From Casuarius casuarius (lineage: Eukaryota; Chordata; Aves; Casuariiformes; Casuariidae): a stretch of 64,000 nt of DNA. The stretch spans positions 1,907,233 to 1,971,232 of the forward strand of contig PTFA01000159.1 of NCBI GenBank assembly GCA_003342895.1. Direction: 5' to 3'. Shown piece by piece: positions 47,314 to 57,869 of this stretch. The translations under genes were made by a program, and so were the position numbers. The notes under the pieces were generated by a model. That model ran no database searches and was not told the DNA's origin. It saw nothing but the letters and a program-made list of their open reading frames with translations. The stretch's first letter is position 1. Each line of letters starts with the position of its first letter.

Positions 47314-47897
47314 GTAAGACAATTCAAAACTATCATCACAGTAGCTTAAACTCCTTAAACCCTTTCACGAAGAGAAACGTGTTAATTAGAAGTGAACCTT
47401 AAGTTGTCAGCACCAATAAGGAATTCATCCACTGTTAAAGCAATTATCTCCCTCTTCTCCAACCTGACCCATTCAAATTGTATTACTTTCCATCAGCATC
47501 TCCCCAAACTAAACTTTTTATTGCTGTCATGCCTACATCTCTGGTGCAAACTTGATTGTCTTTACATATCTGTAATGTCTTAGTTTTCCAAGGATGCTTA
47601 TTTTACCTGTTCAGTACATACAAAATGCATCTGTAAACAGGAAAGTGGTATGATGAAAGTACGTTATTTATCCATTGGCTTTCATCATTTGCAACAAGTT
47701 GTCCTCTTGTCACTTCTAAACTTCTCAAGATTTCTCCTCTCCTGTTCCTTCCTGCTCTCCCTATTCTTTCAGGTAGGGCCACAATTTGCCAAGAACCCCC
47801 ACTGTTTCTTTTCCTTACTTCGGATCACTGGCACTGTTTAACAAGCTGTTGGGTTTTTTCTTTCCATGCATCTAAGAAATATGATAGGGTGCATGTA

Positions 47898-47911
47898 CCC
47901 CCCCCCCCCCC
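47898..47911. repeat. C14 homopolymer
   Basis: Fourteen consecutive C. It is prone to slippage, so the true length is uncertain. Confidence 0.95.
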
Positions 47912-48708
47912 AATAATAGTACAGTATGTGGTGGTCTGTGAGAACAGCTTTTGCCTCCACCCACTCTGAAAGGAGATGTGGTGGAGTAAAGGCTGTAATG
48001 GCATGTTGGTTAACATTCCTGTTGTGATACGAAACCTCATTAAAACACCTAGAAATGAGGTAGTGAGTGAAAGTTATAATCGAGTAGCAAGTGTTTGATA
48101 CCGCATCAGAGCTGTGATCTATAATGTCCTACAGTGATGTACATCACAAAATTAAGCCACTGCACAAGGATATGATGTGGCTTCTTCTAGTGATGTTATG
48201 TAGCTGTATCAGGTTTTATTGTGCTGTTCCTTCAGTCAAAACTCTTCCCATTTGCCATTTTCTGTCTAATTCGGAGAAGGGGCTTTTTAGAATTGTGCTG
48301 AATGTGAAGAGGAGGAGTCATAATTGATTGCAGTCACTCTCTCTGAAATGTTTCTTATTTTTAAATTCTCTGCATGGGGTGGGGGGGCAGAAGGACTATG
48401 GTAGTCGGCAGCTTCAGCTACTTGAAACATAAAGCTACTGTATTTCATAGATTCTTAAGGTTCCTATTTCCAGATATCAGCATAACACTATTGTTTTCTG
48501 GGCAGTTTTAATGATCTGCAAAAAAATATGGTCCTTCACATGCACAAAGCTTGAAGAATAAACTGGCATATGCCATTGAAGCTGGGAAGGAGCATCCTTT
48601 TATTGTCACTGGTGGTAGCAGATGTACATTCTGCTTCCCAGGATAGTAGTTATAGAGGAAGAGGCATATATCTGTAAATGCTATGAAATGCTTTTTGATT
48701 CTTTCCAG

Positions 48709-48785
48709 TCAATCACAGTGGAAATGAGTGCACACAAATTCATGATTCTACTGTGCTGAGGACACCACCACAGGAAGGCATCAAG
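48709..48785 (+). CDS. candidate coding exon 2 of the 40.97-kb transcript
   Basis: The segment is bounded by a good acceptor (GCTTTTTGATTCTTTCCAG) and a good donor (ATCAAG|GTAAAT). It is 77 bases long and open in one frame only (NHSGNECTQIHDSTVLRTPP and on), entering after one base of a codon and leaving in phase 0. Entry phase fits the phase-1 end of 41005-41044. Exit phase fits both 49917-49961 and 57615-57869. The peptide is polar with no membrane or domain signature. I recognise no family. Splice motifs plus frame agreement make this one of the better candidates, but pseudo-exons of this quality are common in introns. Confidence 0.3.
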
Positions 48786-49253
48786 GTAAATGTAGTGGAA
48801 TTATCAGGAGTCTTTCCATGGGTTTCATCAGTTGCCACTGCGTCAGCCCTTAAAACTGAGTTTTCCTTTTTCTGGAAAAGAGCAAAGAACTTTTCAACAA
48901 CACAAAACATGGTAATAGGGATTAGCTTTTTCATTATCAGTATTTCCTTTGATTTTAAAATTTAAGGAAATAAAGTAGATTGAACAGATGCATAGATAAT
49001 TGCCAGTCTACTTCATAATGAATATTAAAATAATACGCAGCACTACAGTGATAAATACTCTATCCCTTCAGAGAGATCTACCTAATGTACTTTTCAGGAT
49101 TGATAAATAGAGCTTGCATTCTTTGACATCAGCCTGTTCCCTTGAGTGAATTTTAAGTTGCATTGTATTCACGATGGGGCCATCTTCTGGTCAGCTGGCT
49201 GTTTAAAAAAAAAAAGTGTTTATAATTGCATGTAATAGGAAGTGTGCATTAGG

Positions 49254-49281
49254 AACACTTATGGTAGATACCATAAGTGTT
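49254..49281. repeat. perfect 13-bp-arm inverted repeat
   Basis: AACACTTATGGTA and its exact reverse complement TACCATAAGTGTT are separated by two bases (GA). In RNA it would form a tight 13-base-pair hairpin. It is too short for a microRNA precursor, and pairing does not continue outwards. Confidence 0.95.
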
Positions 49282-49916
49282 AATTAAATTATACGGTGAA
49301 TGTGTGCATCATTGGTTTAAATAAGTTGAACACTTTGCAATATTGTTATAAATAAATGAACATATGTGGTCTTCTCCCTCACTACCACTTTGTCTCATTA
49401 TCCTGTTAAGTGCCTTAATTCTTTGACTCCTCTACAAGGGGAAAAACAGAAAAATTCAAAGATCCAAACAGGATCTGAGAGGTTCTGGTAACAAGTCTTC
49501 TGTTTAATCTTTCCTTTCCTGATACATTTGACCCATTAAAACAGATTGGTGCTGTATACAAACCAAATGGTGATAGATCATGTGCAGAACCTTCAGTGAA
49601 ACCTTGTAGCTAATGCTCTGAATTTTTTCCCCCTTATATACCTAGTCTTACCTACTTAAAGTTCTTTAATGAATAGAGAGCTAGTTAATGAAAATGAAGT
49701 GATTTCAACTACACTGTGTGGAGAAGAATGTCCCTGTGGTCTTAAAAGCTGGTTGCAAGTTTTTGGAGGATGTTGGTCACAATCCATTATCCCTCTTATC
49801 AATCACTGAAAATATCTAAGCGTAAAGCTGTTTTCAGTCTTTTAATATGTCCTATGCTATATCCTGTCTGATTTTTACCTCACAACAACTATGTTGTTTT
49901 CTGTTTGTAAAACCAG

Positions 49917-49961
49917 CAGCGAATGATCTTGCAAAATTCAGGATCCAGGCTGCAGATTGAG
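49917..49961 (+). CDS. possible small coding exon
   Basis: 45 bases, phase 0 in and phase 0 out, reading QRMILQNSGSRLQIE. The acceptor has a pyrimidine tract (TTGTTTTCTGTTTG) set back from the AG, and the donor GAG|GTATTC is weak. It fits between 48709-48785 and 57615-57869 without disturbing the frame. A neighbouring segment with better splice sites (50032-50069, donor CTACAG|GTAAAG) does not fit that frame. Low confidence. Confidence 0.16.
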
Positions 49962-50069
49962 GTATTCGTACTTCTTGAAGGCACATCATTTTTTTCTGAG
50001 CATGTGCTATATATCATCTGTGCAATTTCAGTAGCATAATCAATTCTTCTGCACAGCAACTGGCTACAG

Positions 50070-52590
50070 GTAAAGATATTTATTAATAGTGTTCCCTATA
50101 CTTTGTACTGGAGCTAACTGGATGGAGTGATTCCTGCCCATTCTGTGTCTTGGGGTCAGCCATGTTTGCTGGGAGTGTCCAGAAGAAGCTTTAAAGATTG
50201 TGGCCAACTGGCTTTGAGATGATATAATTATGAACTGTGATTACAAGTGTCAGTTCAGAAATGATATTACAGGTGATGTTCTCTGCCCAAGAACATACTG
50301 ATAATTCATGGGATTCTGTTTCTAGTTTATTGTTTGAATAACAGCAATGAAATGAGGTTGATTCTGAACTGTCATACTGCTTCACTAGTAATAGTGCCAT
50401 TAGCTCCTATAGGAAATCCAGTTTGTATCCTGACTTCAGACTACTCAGTGCAGCTGCAGACTCCTATAGCAGGAGGCAGAAGGTGGCACACAATGAGACA
50501 GGAACCATCTACATCTGACCCTTTCTGCCTTTCTGTCCATTTCCCCATCTGGTCTCCTTTGCAGTTCTCCTGGATACTGCTCCTTCTCTCCTCCTGTCTT
50601 TCTCCTGTCAGTGTTCTGTTTTCCGTGGTTTGGTCCTTTTGCATCTTGTTCTCTCTCCGCCTTATGTCTAAGATGCTACAATCCAGACTGCTACCCCAAC
50701 CCGTCATGTCTAGAAGGGGCTTGTTTGTATTTTAGATGTCTTACCCTGTATGTCTGAGGTTACCTGTCTTGATTATTGTTTCTTTCCATCACTCACTTGG
50801 TGCTCCCTTGTGCATTGGTATGTATGTAAGTGATGGCCTACTGGCAGTCACTTGCCTGAATTTAAGTGTTACTCCTTTTATCATCATATTTGCAAGTGGT
50901 ATTGAAAGGAGATTCCACGGTGGGAAGATGTGAGGTGTGCTGTGTTTTCTGGATGGGAGTCAGGCCCAGGAGAGTGAACCTTTTGCACTCCAGACCACTT
51001 CTTGGTTGCTCAGACATTAGTGTGTCAAAGTGTATGCCTAGGGGTTTTAGTAGCACAGATTTGCTTCACAGGGAAACAAACTTGCTGTATTTTGTTTAAT
51101 GCAGCTGCTATCAGTGGACTAGATTGCTGTTACAGTAACAAGAGGAACCAAGGTGACTATTCTGTAAATACACAATGAGTGGAGGCTAGACTGAAGTCTA
51201 AGATGTCTTGTGCAAGAAATGAGGGAGGAGTGTTGTCAGGGAGCTGGGGGGAGGATGTCACCACATGACTAAGGACTGTCTTGTAATACAGATCAACAAG
51301 GGCCTCATAACATAGTTTAACAGACTTTAATCTGATGCTTTTTACCTGCTGGGACTTCAATCATAAATCTCTGGCAATGTATTTCTGATGTATGTCAGGT
51401 AGGAAGTGTTGGAAAGAAGGAACAGCTGAGTAAGGTGCTGGTCTGTTTTATCTTCTGCTGATCTTGAACGGCCAAAACCAAGAAATGCAGTCCCCCCTCA
51501 GATGCATTCTGAATTCTTGAATGAACAGACTTTTTTTGGCCAGAACTAGATTTTCCCAGACTGATCAAGTGAAAACCTTTCCATGTCACTAACAAAGTGT
51601 CAAGAGCTACAGAGCCATGGAGAAGGAACTTATGGAGATCTTAGTGTGAAGCTTCATGTTCTCTTCATCACCAGTTTCACACTTTCCTAGAAAAGGTGAA
51701 AACTCTGCTTTTGTCTCCTATGGGATGGTCCTGCTCTAAAGGGAAAACCTTTTATTTTTGCAGCTTATAGCAATCATTTTGCAAGGAAAAAAATTACATT
51801 GTCCCATCATTTATTTCCTCACTGTGTGCTATAGCTAGGGTCTAAGAAGCAGCAATGATCATGTTACCTGTTAATCTCAACGCAACAGCTGTGTTCCAAA
51901 CTAAACAAGACAAACTTGTTGTATTCTATAAAGCATTACTGGAATAATACTGTAGAGGTGCAGATTATAATAATCAGGACCACGGGAAAATTGTGGTGGT
52001 CTCAATGATTTTCCAGTGTCTGCATGATATTTTTCCAAGTTGCATCATTTCTTTTTGCTCCATCACTACATTGGTTCCCTCAAGTTTTACAATTTCACGG
52101 AGTTCTGAATATTTGTCCCCTAATTTTCAATGCTGTTGCTTCAATAGCAGCACAGTTCAGTAGTTTTACCTGTTGCAGAGGCAGAGCTTTCCAAGGAACC
52201 AATTGGCATCATAAGCAAAAGAGGAGCATTTGGGCACTTAGTGCAGAAAACATGGGGAGGTGGGGTGGGTTTTTTTCTGGTTTGTATATCCCACAAAGCA
52301 GATGAGAGAAACAAATTTCTGTACAAGTAAAGGATTTGCAGGATATTTGAAGGATGGATGAAGTTCCAACAACATCTGTCAGAAGTTACCTGGAAGCAAA
52401 TGTGCAGAGCAGGAAAGAGAAGAGACCTGAAGCTTTCAGGGCAGTGGCAGTTCTGATGTTTTTTAGCTAATGGGGGGATCTCGGTAAAACTTTGTAGTAT
52501 ATTTGTATGTATGCATGCATAGAATGCAATGGAGGTGTGAGCAAACAATATTATACAAAACAATAGTGCAAGTTATTCTTAGCTAGATAA
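50070..52590. other. no recognised feature
   Basis: The 133-codon + frame at 50334-50735 lies in a pyrimidine-rich tract and its 88-codon minus partner is a composition artefact. Nothing else was recognised. Confidence 0.3.
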
Positions 52591-52627
52591 CACTAAAGAC
52601 AGGCATATTTAGTTAAATGTTGAAAAT

Positions 52628-52642
52628 GGGGGGGGGGGGGGG
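52628..52642. repeat. G15 homopolymer
   Basis: Fifteen consecutive G, about 150 bases before the minisatellite. Its length is likely variable. Confidence 0.95.
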
Positions 52643-52795
52643 TCATTACCTTGTACAGGACCTTGAAATTCTCTCCTACATGTTGCTTTTCATGCACAGG
52701 CAGAGTTGCTATGTGCCAGTCTCTGCAACTTTGAGGACAGGTGGGAAAATCCTGGAGTTCCTGCTGCATGGAGGGCTGCTGTACAGAAGCAGTAC

Positions 52796-52939
52796 TCTTC
52801 TGGTGTGTTGTAATGCTAGTCTTCTGGTGTGTTGTAATGCTAGTCTTCTGGTGTGTTGTAATGCTAGTCTTCTGGTGTGTTGTAATGCTAGTCTTCTGGT
52901 GTGTTGTAATGCTAGTCTTCTGGTGTGTTGTAATGCTAG
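52796..52939. repeat. 24-bp minisatellite, six perfect copies
   Basis: Six identical copies of TCTTCTGGTGTGTTGTAATG-CTAG (unit 24 bases) stand head to tail. A shorter degenerate stretch follows with CTTGGTAGCT twice (52941-52966). Because 24 is a multiple of three and the unit has stops in only two of six frames, four frames stay open through the array. This explains the overlapping 80-161-codon frames here: eight-residue repeats LLVCCNAS and FWCVVMLV on +, LALQHTRR and SITTHQKT on -. I regard those frames as by-products, not genes. Identity of the copies indicates recent expansion. Confidence 0.98.
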
Positions 52940-52982
52940 TCTTGGTAGCTTGCTTGGTAGCTCTTGGCACAAGAGGGAAATA

Positions 52983-55900
52983 AGATCAGAAAAAATTTTG
53001 TCAATAGTTTTAAGCCCTAATAGGGTTGAACTTTTGATTTTTGGGGACTTACTATCCTCACCAGAAGAGCCACCCCTCTCTGAGGAGAAAGGCATGTTGT
53101 AATGTAGGTGTTGTAAAGGTATCTGCCTACAGCTAGAAGGAGTAAGCAGGGATAATCAAAAAGCAACAGTAGCAAAGGATAAAATTGAATGGGCATCAGC
53201 CAAATACTAGCTGATGGTAGCCAATGATAGCAGCAGTGTGTTGATGCACATGTCACTTTTGAATCACTTCTATTTCCAAAAATACACTGGAACAAATTAA
53301 AAAGCAAGACATAGAACAAGGTAAAATTTTTCACATGTGCCTATGCAGCTAGCAAGCAGACATGGCTGAAGCGGAGAGTTATTAAGGTAGAAACATCTAA
53401 ACAGGTAGCTTTGTTTCCAGAGTGAAATACTTGGTTTTATTGGAATTTTTTTCTGGCTAGAACCTCAAAGCTACATGGATGGCTTTCATAAAAATGATCT
53501 GGTGGTACCTTTCACATCCCAAATGGTAGTTCTTGGGGGATGAAGGCTGATTCAGGCAGTAGTTACAAATTTCAGACTTACCTTGAGGATGCTTTAAACT
53601 ATGACAAGTATATGGGAGTGGGCCCCTTTCAAACATTTGGTTGAATTGTTCTTTGTTTCATTTACTCACTGGAGCAGGGACTGGAATCCAGAGGTGACTT
53701 AATGTTGTATAAACCAGTGTCCATGATGCAGTGAAAAAATCAGTTCTTTTCACACCCTTATGAACTCTGTCACAGAGACACTTGCCTGTAAGTGCTTAGG
53801 GGCAAAATCTGTTAACAAAAGTAAATTGATAAACTAGTGAGAATCATAAAGAATTCAGATCCGTGGTTGAACAAAACTGTATGAGGTTCCGAAAGAGAAA
53901 AAAGATGGGATTGCAGTTTTCATTATCTCATTTACAGTCTGGTTTTAATAGGCCAATGTTGTCTTAATCCTTCTTACCTACCTGGAAACAGGGAAGATTG
54001 AAAACAATACAATAAAGTTTTTGAATGATTTCCACACCATTATCTTCCCCCCCTCAATCTCCACCCAGATCTGAAAACATATGGATGAGTGTTGCTGTGT
54101 TCTTCTTCTCCTCCAAAGCAGGGAAAAAAAATTGAGGTGCTTTCTTGTCTCAGACTTCTGACTCTTACACGGTGGTTGCTACTGTGGCATCTGAGCCTTT
54201 CAGTAATACATTAAGAGATGTCACTGATATGCTTCTCCCTCTCTTGCTCTTCTCTCAGCTTTCCTGCTTTTTATATTTCTGTATGATGTACATGTCTAGT
54301 GAAGGCAAGCAGAAGTATGCTTTTCTCTTGGAAGTATGCAGAAAGTGTTGATGCTGTAGGGTTTTACTTCACAGCCCTGTAAAGACCCTTAAGGAAGTCT
54401 GTCTCCAGCACAAATGAGATTTACCCTTTTTGAAGATGGTTCCTCTGCTTGAGGAATGGCACTGTCTGTGATCCTCTTTCTCAAGCTTTTACATGCTACC
54501 ACCACTCCTGGATATCTTTCTAGATGAGCCTCTATTTGCATCTCTGGCCCAGTGAATCCCACATCTCCATATTATACCTTGCAATGGGCTACAAGTGCTG
54601 AGATGATGGAGGATGACTGCTGCAGGGTATAATTTTCTCTGCATATGTAAAGCAGGTGAGCAGCCCCCAGCCAGGCTGAAAATTTACTGCTAAAAATCTT
54701 CAGCAGTAAGAGCACTTACTTGCTCTTAATGCCGGAGACACCTGGCACCATGATCAGTTACTGCTTGTTTCTAAAATAATATACTCTTTCATTACAACTA
54801 TGAAAAGTGGCATTTTTAATGTGAGTGTAGAAACAAGAAAGTGCAGAAATTAACATTCTTTCTAGTTTCAGCAGTGTAATGAAGAGCACTGAGCAGCATT
54901 TTTGTATTCTACAGTCTATATACATATAGTATAGCCCAAGTCTCTAGCTTAGGATAGTAATGGAACATGTATGAAAAGCACTTATTTAAAATATGTAAAT
55001 GTGCTTTTGTTTCCCAAGAGAAACTATTATGGAGCAGGCTTCACAGATCACCTTGACTCAGCCCTAACTACATTCATTTAAAATGTTTGTTATGCTGGAC
55101 ACTTCAGCTTCTCAGTTTGGATTTGCCTGCTGTGGATATTGCTCTGGTTGCATGGATCATCGAACAGAGAACAGATATGTCCATCCTTGCTCTCCTCTAA
55201 TAATCAGTAGGGAAGTTACAACTTAGTTTCCTCATAATGAGGTTCTTCAACAACAAGAAAAAAAGACGTTCTATGAATTGTCTTGCTGACCCATTCTCTT
55301 TGTAAATGGCTGTGATTTGAGTCCTGTGGTGTTTGATAACTGAAGGTTTGGGTTCAAAAATTTGAAATTTGCCTCTTTGCTATTCAGTTGTTCATCTCTG
55401 GTTGTTTGCTTTAGTCCTCTTGAAATTTGCAGGAAACAGATTCCAGTTTGTGTGCCTAAGAAAAGAAAATATGGTAAAGAAAAGCTGGTGCTCCTGCACA
55501 AGAAAACTTGTGAATGTCAAAAACCTGTTAAGTTTTTTATGCATTATTGGAAGTGTCCCACTTCCTCAAGACCTTCCATATTGATGTGGTGGCTCTGATA
55601 ACACTGTCTCAAGCAGTGAACATTACTTAATAGCTCTGATTGCATCTCCTCAAGCAGCTGATCCATAAGGTATCTTTGGTAACTATGTAAAAAATTGTCA
55701 AGTTATATCACTCATCTGTTTGGAAGTAAATCAGACTGCTTCCTAGCTATTCCTTTGACATATTTTGCTACTGAGAAACAAACACAAAATCCTCTCAAGA
55801 ACTGATGTGCCATTTTAAGTCTCTTTCCCTTTTGAAAGATAACTATATACCCGATTTATTTCAAATGATGAAATGACACTGCTTGTAGGGGCATCTGTGT

Positions 55901-55990
55901 GTCCTGCACCACAGTATGTGAGCAACTTCAGATACCATGTTTCTTATGCAGATCAGTACAAAATATATTCCTGGCATCTTCTGTAATGAA
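52983..55990. other. no recognised feature
   Basis: Several short frames, including 54145-54351 (preceded by the acceptor-like TTTCTTGTCTCAG) and 55362-55598, lack a matching donor or known product. No repeat family was seen. Confidence 0.3.
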
Positions 55991-56005
55991 TGTCTCTAAC
56001 ACTGT

Positions 56006-56022
56006 CCCGATCCAATATCGGG
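56006..56022. other. hairpin at left edge of assembly gap
   Basis: CCCGAT, a 5-base loop and ATCGGG form a perfect 6-bp stem ending three bases before the Ns. Confidence 0.6.
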
Positions 56023-56025
56023 GGG

Positions 56026-56880
56026 NNNNNNNNNNNNNNNNNNNNNNNNNNNNNNNNNNNNNNNNNNNNNNNNNNNNNNNNNNNNNNNNNNNNNNNNNNN
56101 NNNNNNNNNNNNNNNNNNNNNNNNNNNNNNNNNNNNNNNNNNNNNNNNNNNNNNNNNNNNNNNNNNNNNNNNNNNNNNNNNNNNNNNNNNNNNNNNNNNN
56201 NNNNNNNNNNNNNNNNNNNNNNNNNNNNNNNNNNNNNNNNNNNNNNNNNNNNNNNNNNNNNNNNNNNNNNNNNNNNNNNNNNNNNNNNNNNNNNNNNNNN
56301 NNNNNNNNNNNNNNNNNNNNNNNNNNNNNNNNNNNNNNNNNNNNNNNNNNNNNNNNNNNNNNNNNNNNNNNNNNNNNNNNNNNNNNNNNNNNNNNNNNNN
56401 NNNNNNNNNNNNNNNNNNNNNNNNNNNNNNNNNNNNNNNNNNNNNNNNNNNNNNNNNNNNNNNNNNNNNNNNNNNNNNNNNNNNNNNNNNNNNNNNNNNN
56501 NNNNNNNNNNNNNNNNNNNNNNNNNNNNNNNNNNNNNNNNNNNNNNNNNNNNNNNNNNNNNNNNNNNNNNNNNNNNNNNNNNNNNNNNNNNNNNNNNNNN
56601 NNNNNNNNNNNNNNNNNNNNNNNNNNNNNNNNNNNNNNNNNNNNNNNNNNNNNNNNNNNNNNNNNNNNNNNNNNNNNNNNNNNNNNNNNNNNNNNNNNNN
56701 NNNNNNNNNNNNNNNNNNNNNNNNNNNNNNNNNNNNNNNNNNNNNNNNNNNNNNNNNNNNNNNNNNNNNNNNNNNNNNNNNNNNNNNNNNNNNNNNNNNN
56801 NNNNNNNNNNNNNNNNNNNNNNNNNNNNNNNNNNNNNNNNNNNNNNNNNNNNNNNNNNNNNNNNNNNNNNNNNNNNNNNN
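56026..56880. other. assembly gap (855 N)
   Basis: Undetermined bases. The sequence on both sides is more GC-rich and CpG-containing than its surroundings (GATCCAATATCGGGGG on the left, TTTCCGCCGGGAACAG on the right), so the missing DNA may be GC-rich. Long frames that run through the Ns are meaningless. Confidence 0.99.
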
Positions 56881-56883
56881 AGT

Positions 56884-56902
56884 CCTGTTTCCGCCGGGAA
56901 CA
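56884..56902. other. hairpin at right edge of assembly gap
   Basis: CTGTTTCC and GGGAACAG can pair over 8 bases (one G-T pair) around a GCC centre, four bases after the Ns. Confidence 0.5.
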
Positions 56903-57529
56903 GATGGCTTGTTCGGGGTTATGGTTTGCTTGCACCTTATGTACCAAGAAATGTTTAAGGCAAAAGTTCACTCATCTGTCCGCTGCAAACACTAAAGCAG
57001 TCTGCTCCAAAAAAGGAAATCAGATAGTGCAAATGACACTTCAGTAACTTAAATGAGGTCATGTGAGAAGTTGGCAGAACCATCAATAGACGGCCTACAT
57101 TTTTAAGCCTTCTGTGTTGTATATGAGGCCATTTTTTGTATTCTGCTAATAACCCTGGTCAGCACAGACTGTCAGTGTAAAATTGCAGTGAGCTGTGTCT
57201 TTGTAACTTTGTAACAAGGTGTTTTCAGTAGCTGTAGAGTCAGGAGCTCTAAAATGAGGCTTGGGAATTTCTCCAGGTGTGCAGGTGTAGAATTTACCAG
57301 CCTGCAGTGCAGTTAGGTGGAAGGTAACGTTCTCTTTTGAGGTCACCCTCAAAGTATTCTCTCCTTCAGGAATATATGTCCTGGTATTGCTTAGCTTTAG
57401 CAACAGCCTGTAAAACCATGTCAGTCTGAGCTATGTAAGCCACCTCTTACAGAACCAATTTTTTGCACTGAAAGATTGAAAGAGCTTTTTCTTGTATAAT
57501 GGTTTCAGTGGCTTTTTAAGTGGTTGGCA

Positions 57530-57553
57530 GTGGACATTAAAGTGGACATTAAA
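57530..57553. repeat. 12-bp tandem duplication
   Basis: GTGGACATTAAA occurs twice back to back, about 60 bases upstream of the candidate acceptor at 57614. Confidence 0.9.
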
Positions 57554-57614
57554 ATGTCATTCTAGAATCAAGTAATTTAACAAGGTAAATAGTCCTGTCT
57601 TGGGTTCTCTCTAG

Positions 57615-57869
57615 GGAGCCCCATATCTGGGGTCACCACTGGATGTTAATGCCTTCATGGTTATACCAAAGAATAGCGACATCTCTGATTCTTCCTTGCT
57701 GAGGGAAACTCAAACCCTTCTGGCTCAAGGAAGCTCTAGCTTCTCTGTACTTCAGGGTCAAATAAATAAAGTAATGGATAATTCTGGTACCAAAAATGGT
57801 TTGCAGAGAGAATGTGATATCGATCTTCATGGCATCAGTGGTAATGAGCATGTCAGCTCTAGTGCTGAA
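57615..57869 (+). CDS. candidate large coding exon of the 40.97-kb transcript
   Basis: A strong acceptor (TCTTGGGTTCTCTCTAG) is followed at once by an open frame in phase 0. It begins GAPYLGSPLDVNAFMVIPKN and runs 85 codons to a possible donor GCTGAA|GTAAAC, also phase 0. Without that donor it stops six codons later (TAG at 57885-57887). The translation is Ser/Asn/Gln-rich and polar, as in disordered regions, without repeats or membrane segments. It contains the acidic patch RECDIDLHG. The donor is weak (A at -1, no G at +5), so the segment could instead be a terminal exon. It joins in frame to 48709-48785 or 49917-49961 upstream and to 60088-60330 downstream. The family is unrecognised. The minus frame at 57146-57403 upstream is probably chance. 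Confidence 0.33.

Noticed and set aside
50334..50735. 133-codon + frame and its 88-codon minus partner
   Set aside because: Pyrimidine-rich tract; the translations are composition artefacts (Ser/Leu/Phe on one strand, Glu/Arg/Gln on the other).
52593..53102. Repeat proteins of 80-161 codons across the minisatellite
   Set aside because: The 24-base unit keeps four frames open at once; none has a start context, splice sites or flanking coding signal.
55899..57047. Very long frames (322-382 codons) on both strands
   Set aside because: They exist only because the 855 undetermined bases contain no stops; the real sequence on either side is short.
57146..57403. 85-codon minus frame with a protein-like composition
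   Set aside because: No start or splice context, opposite strand to the better supported exon candidate immediately downstream, and length well within chance.
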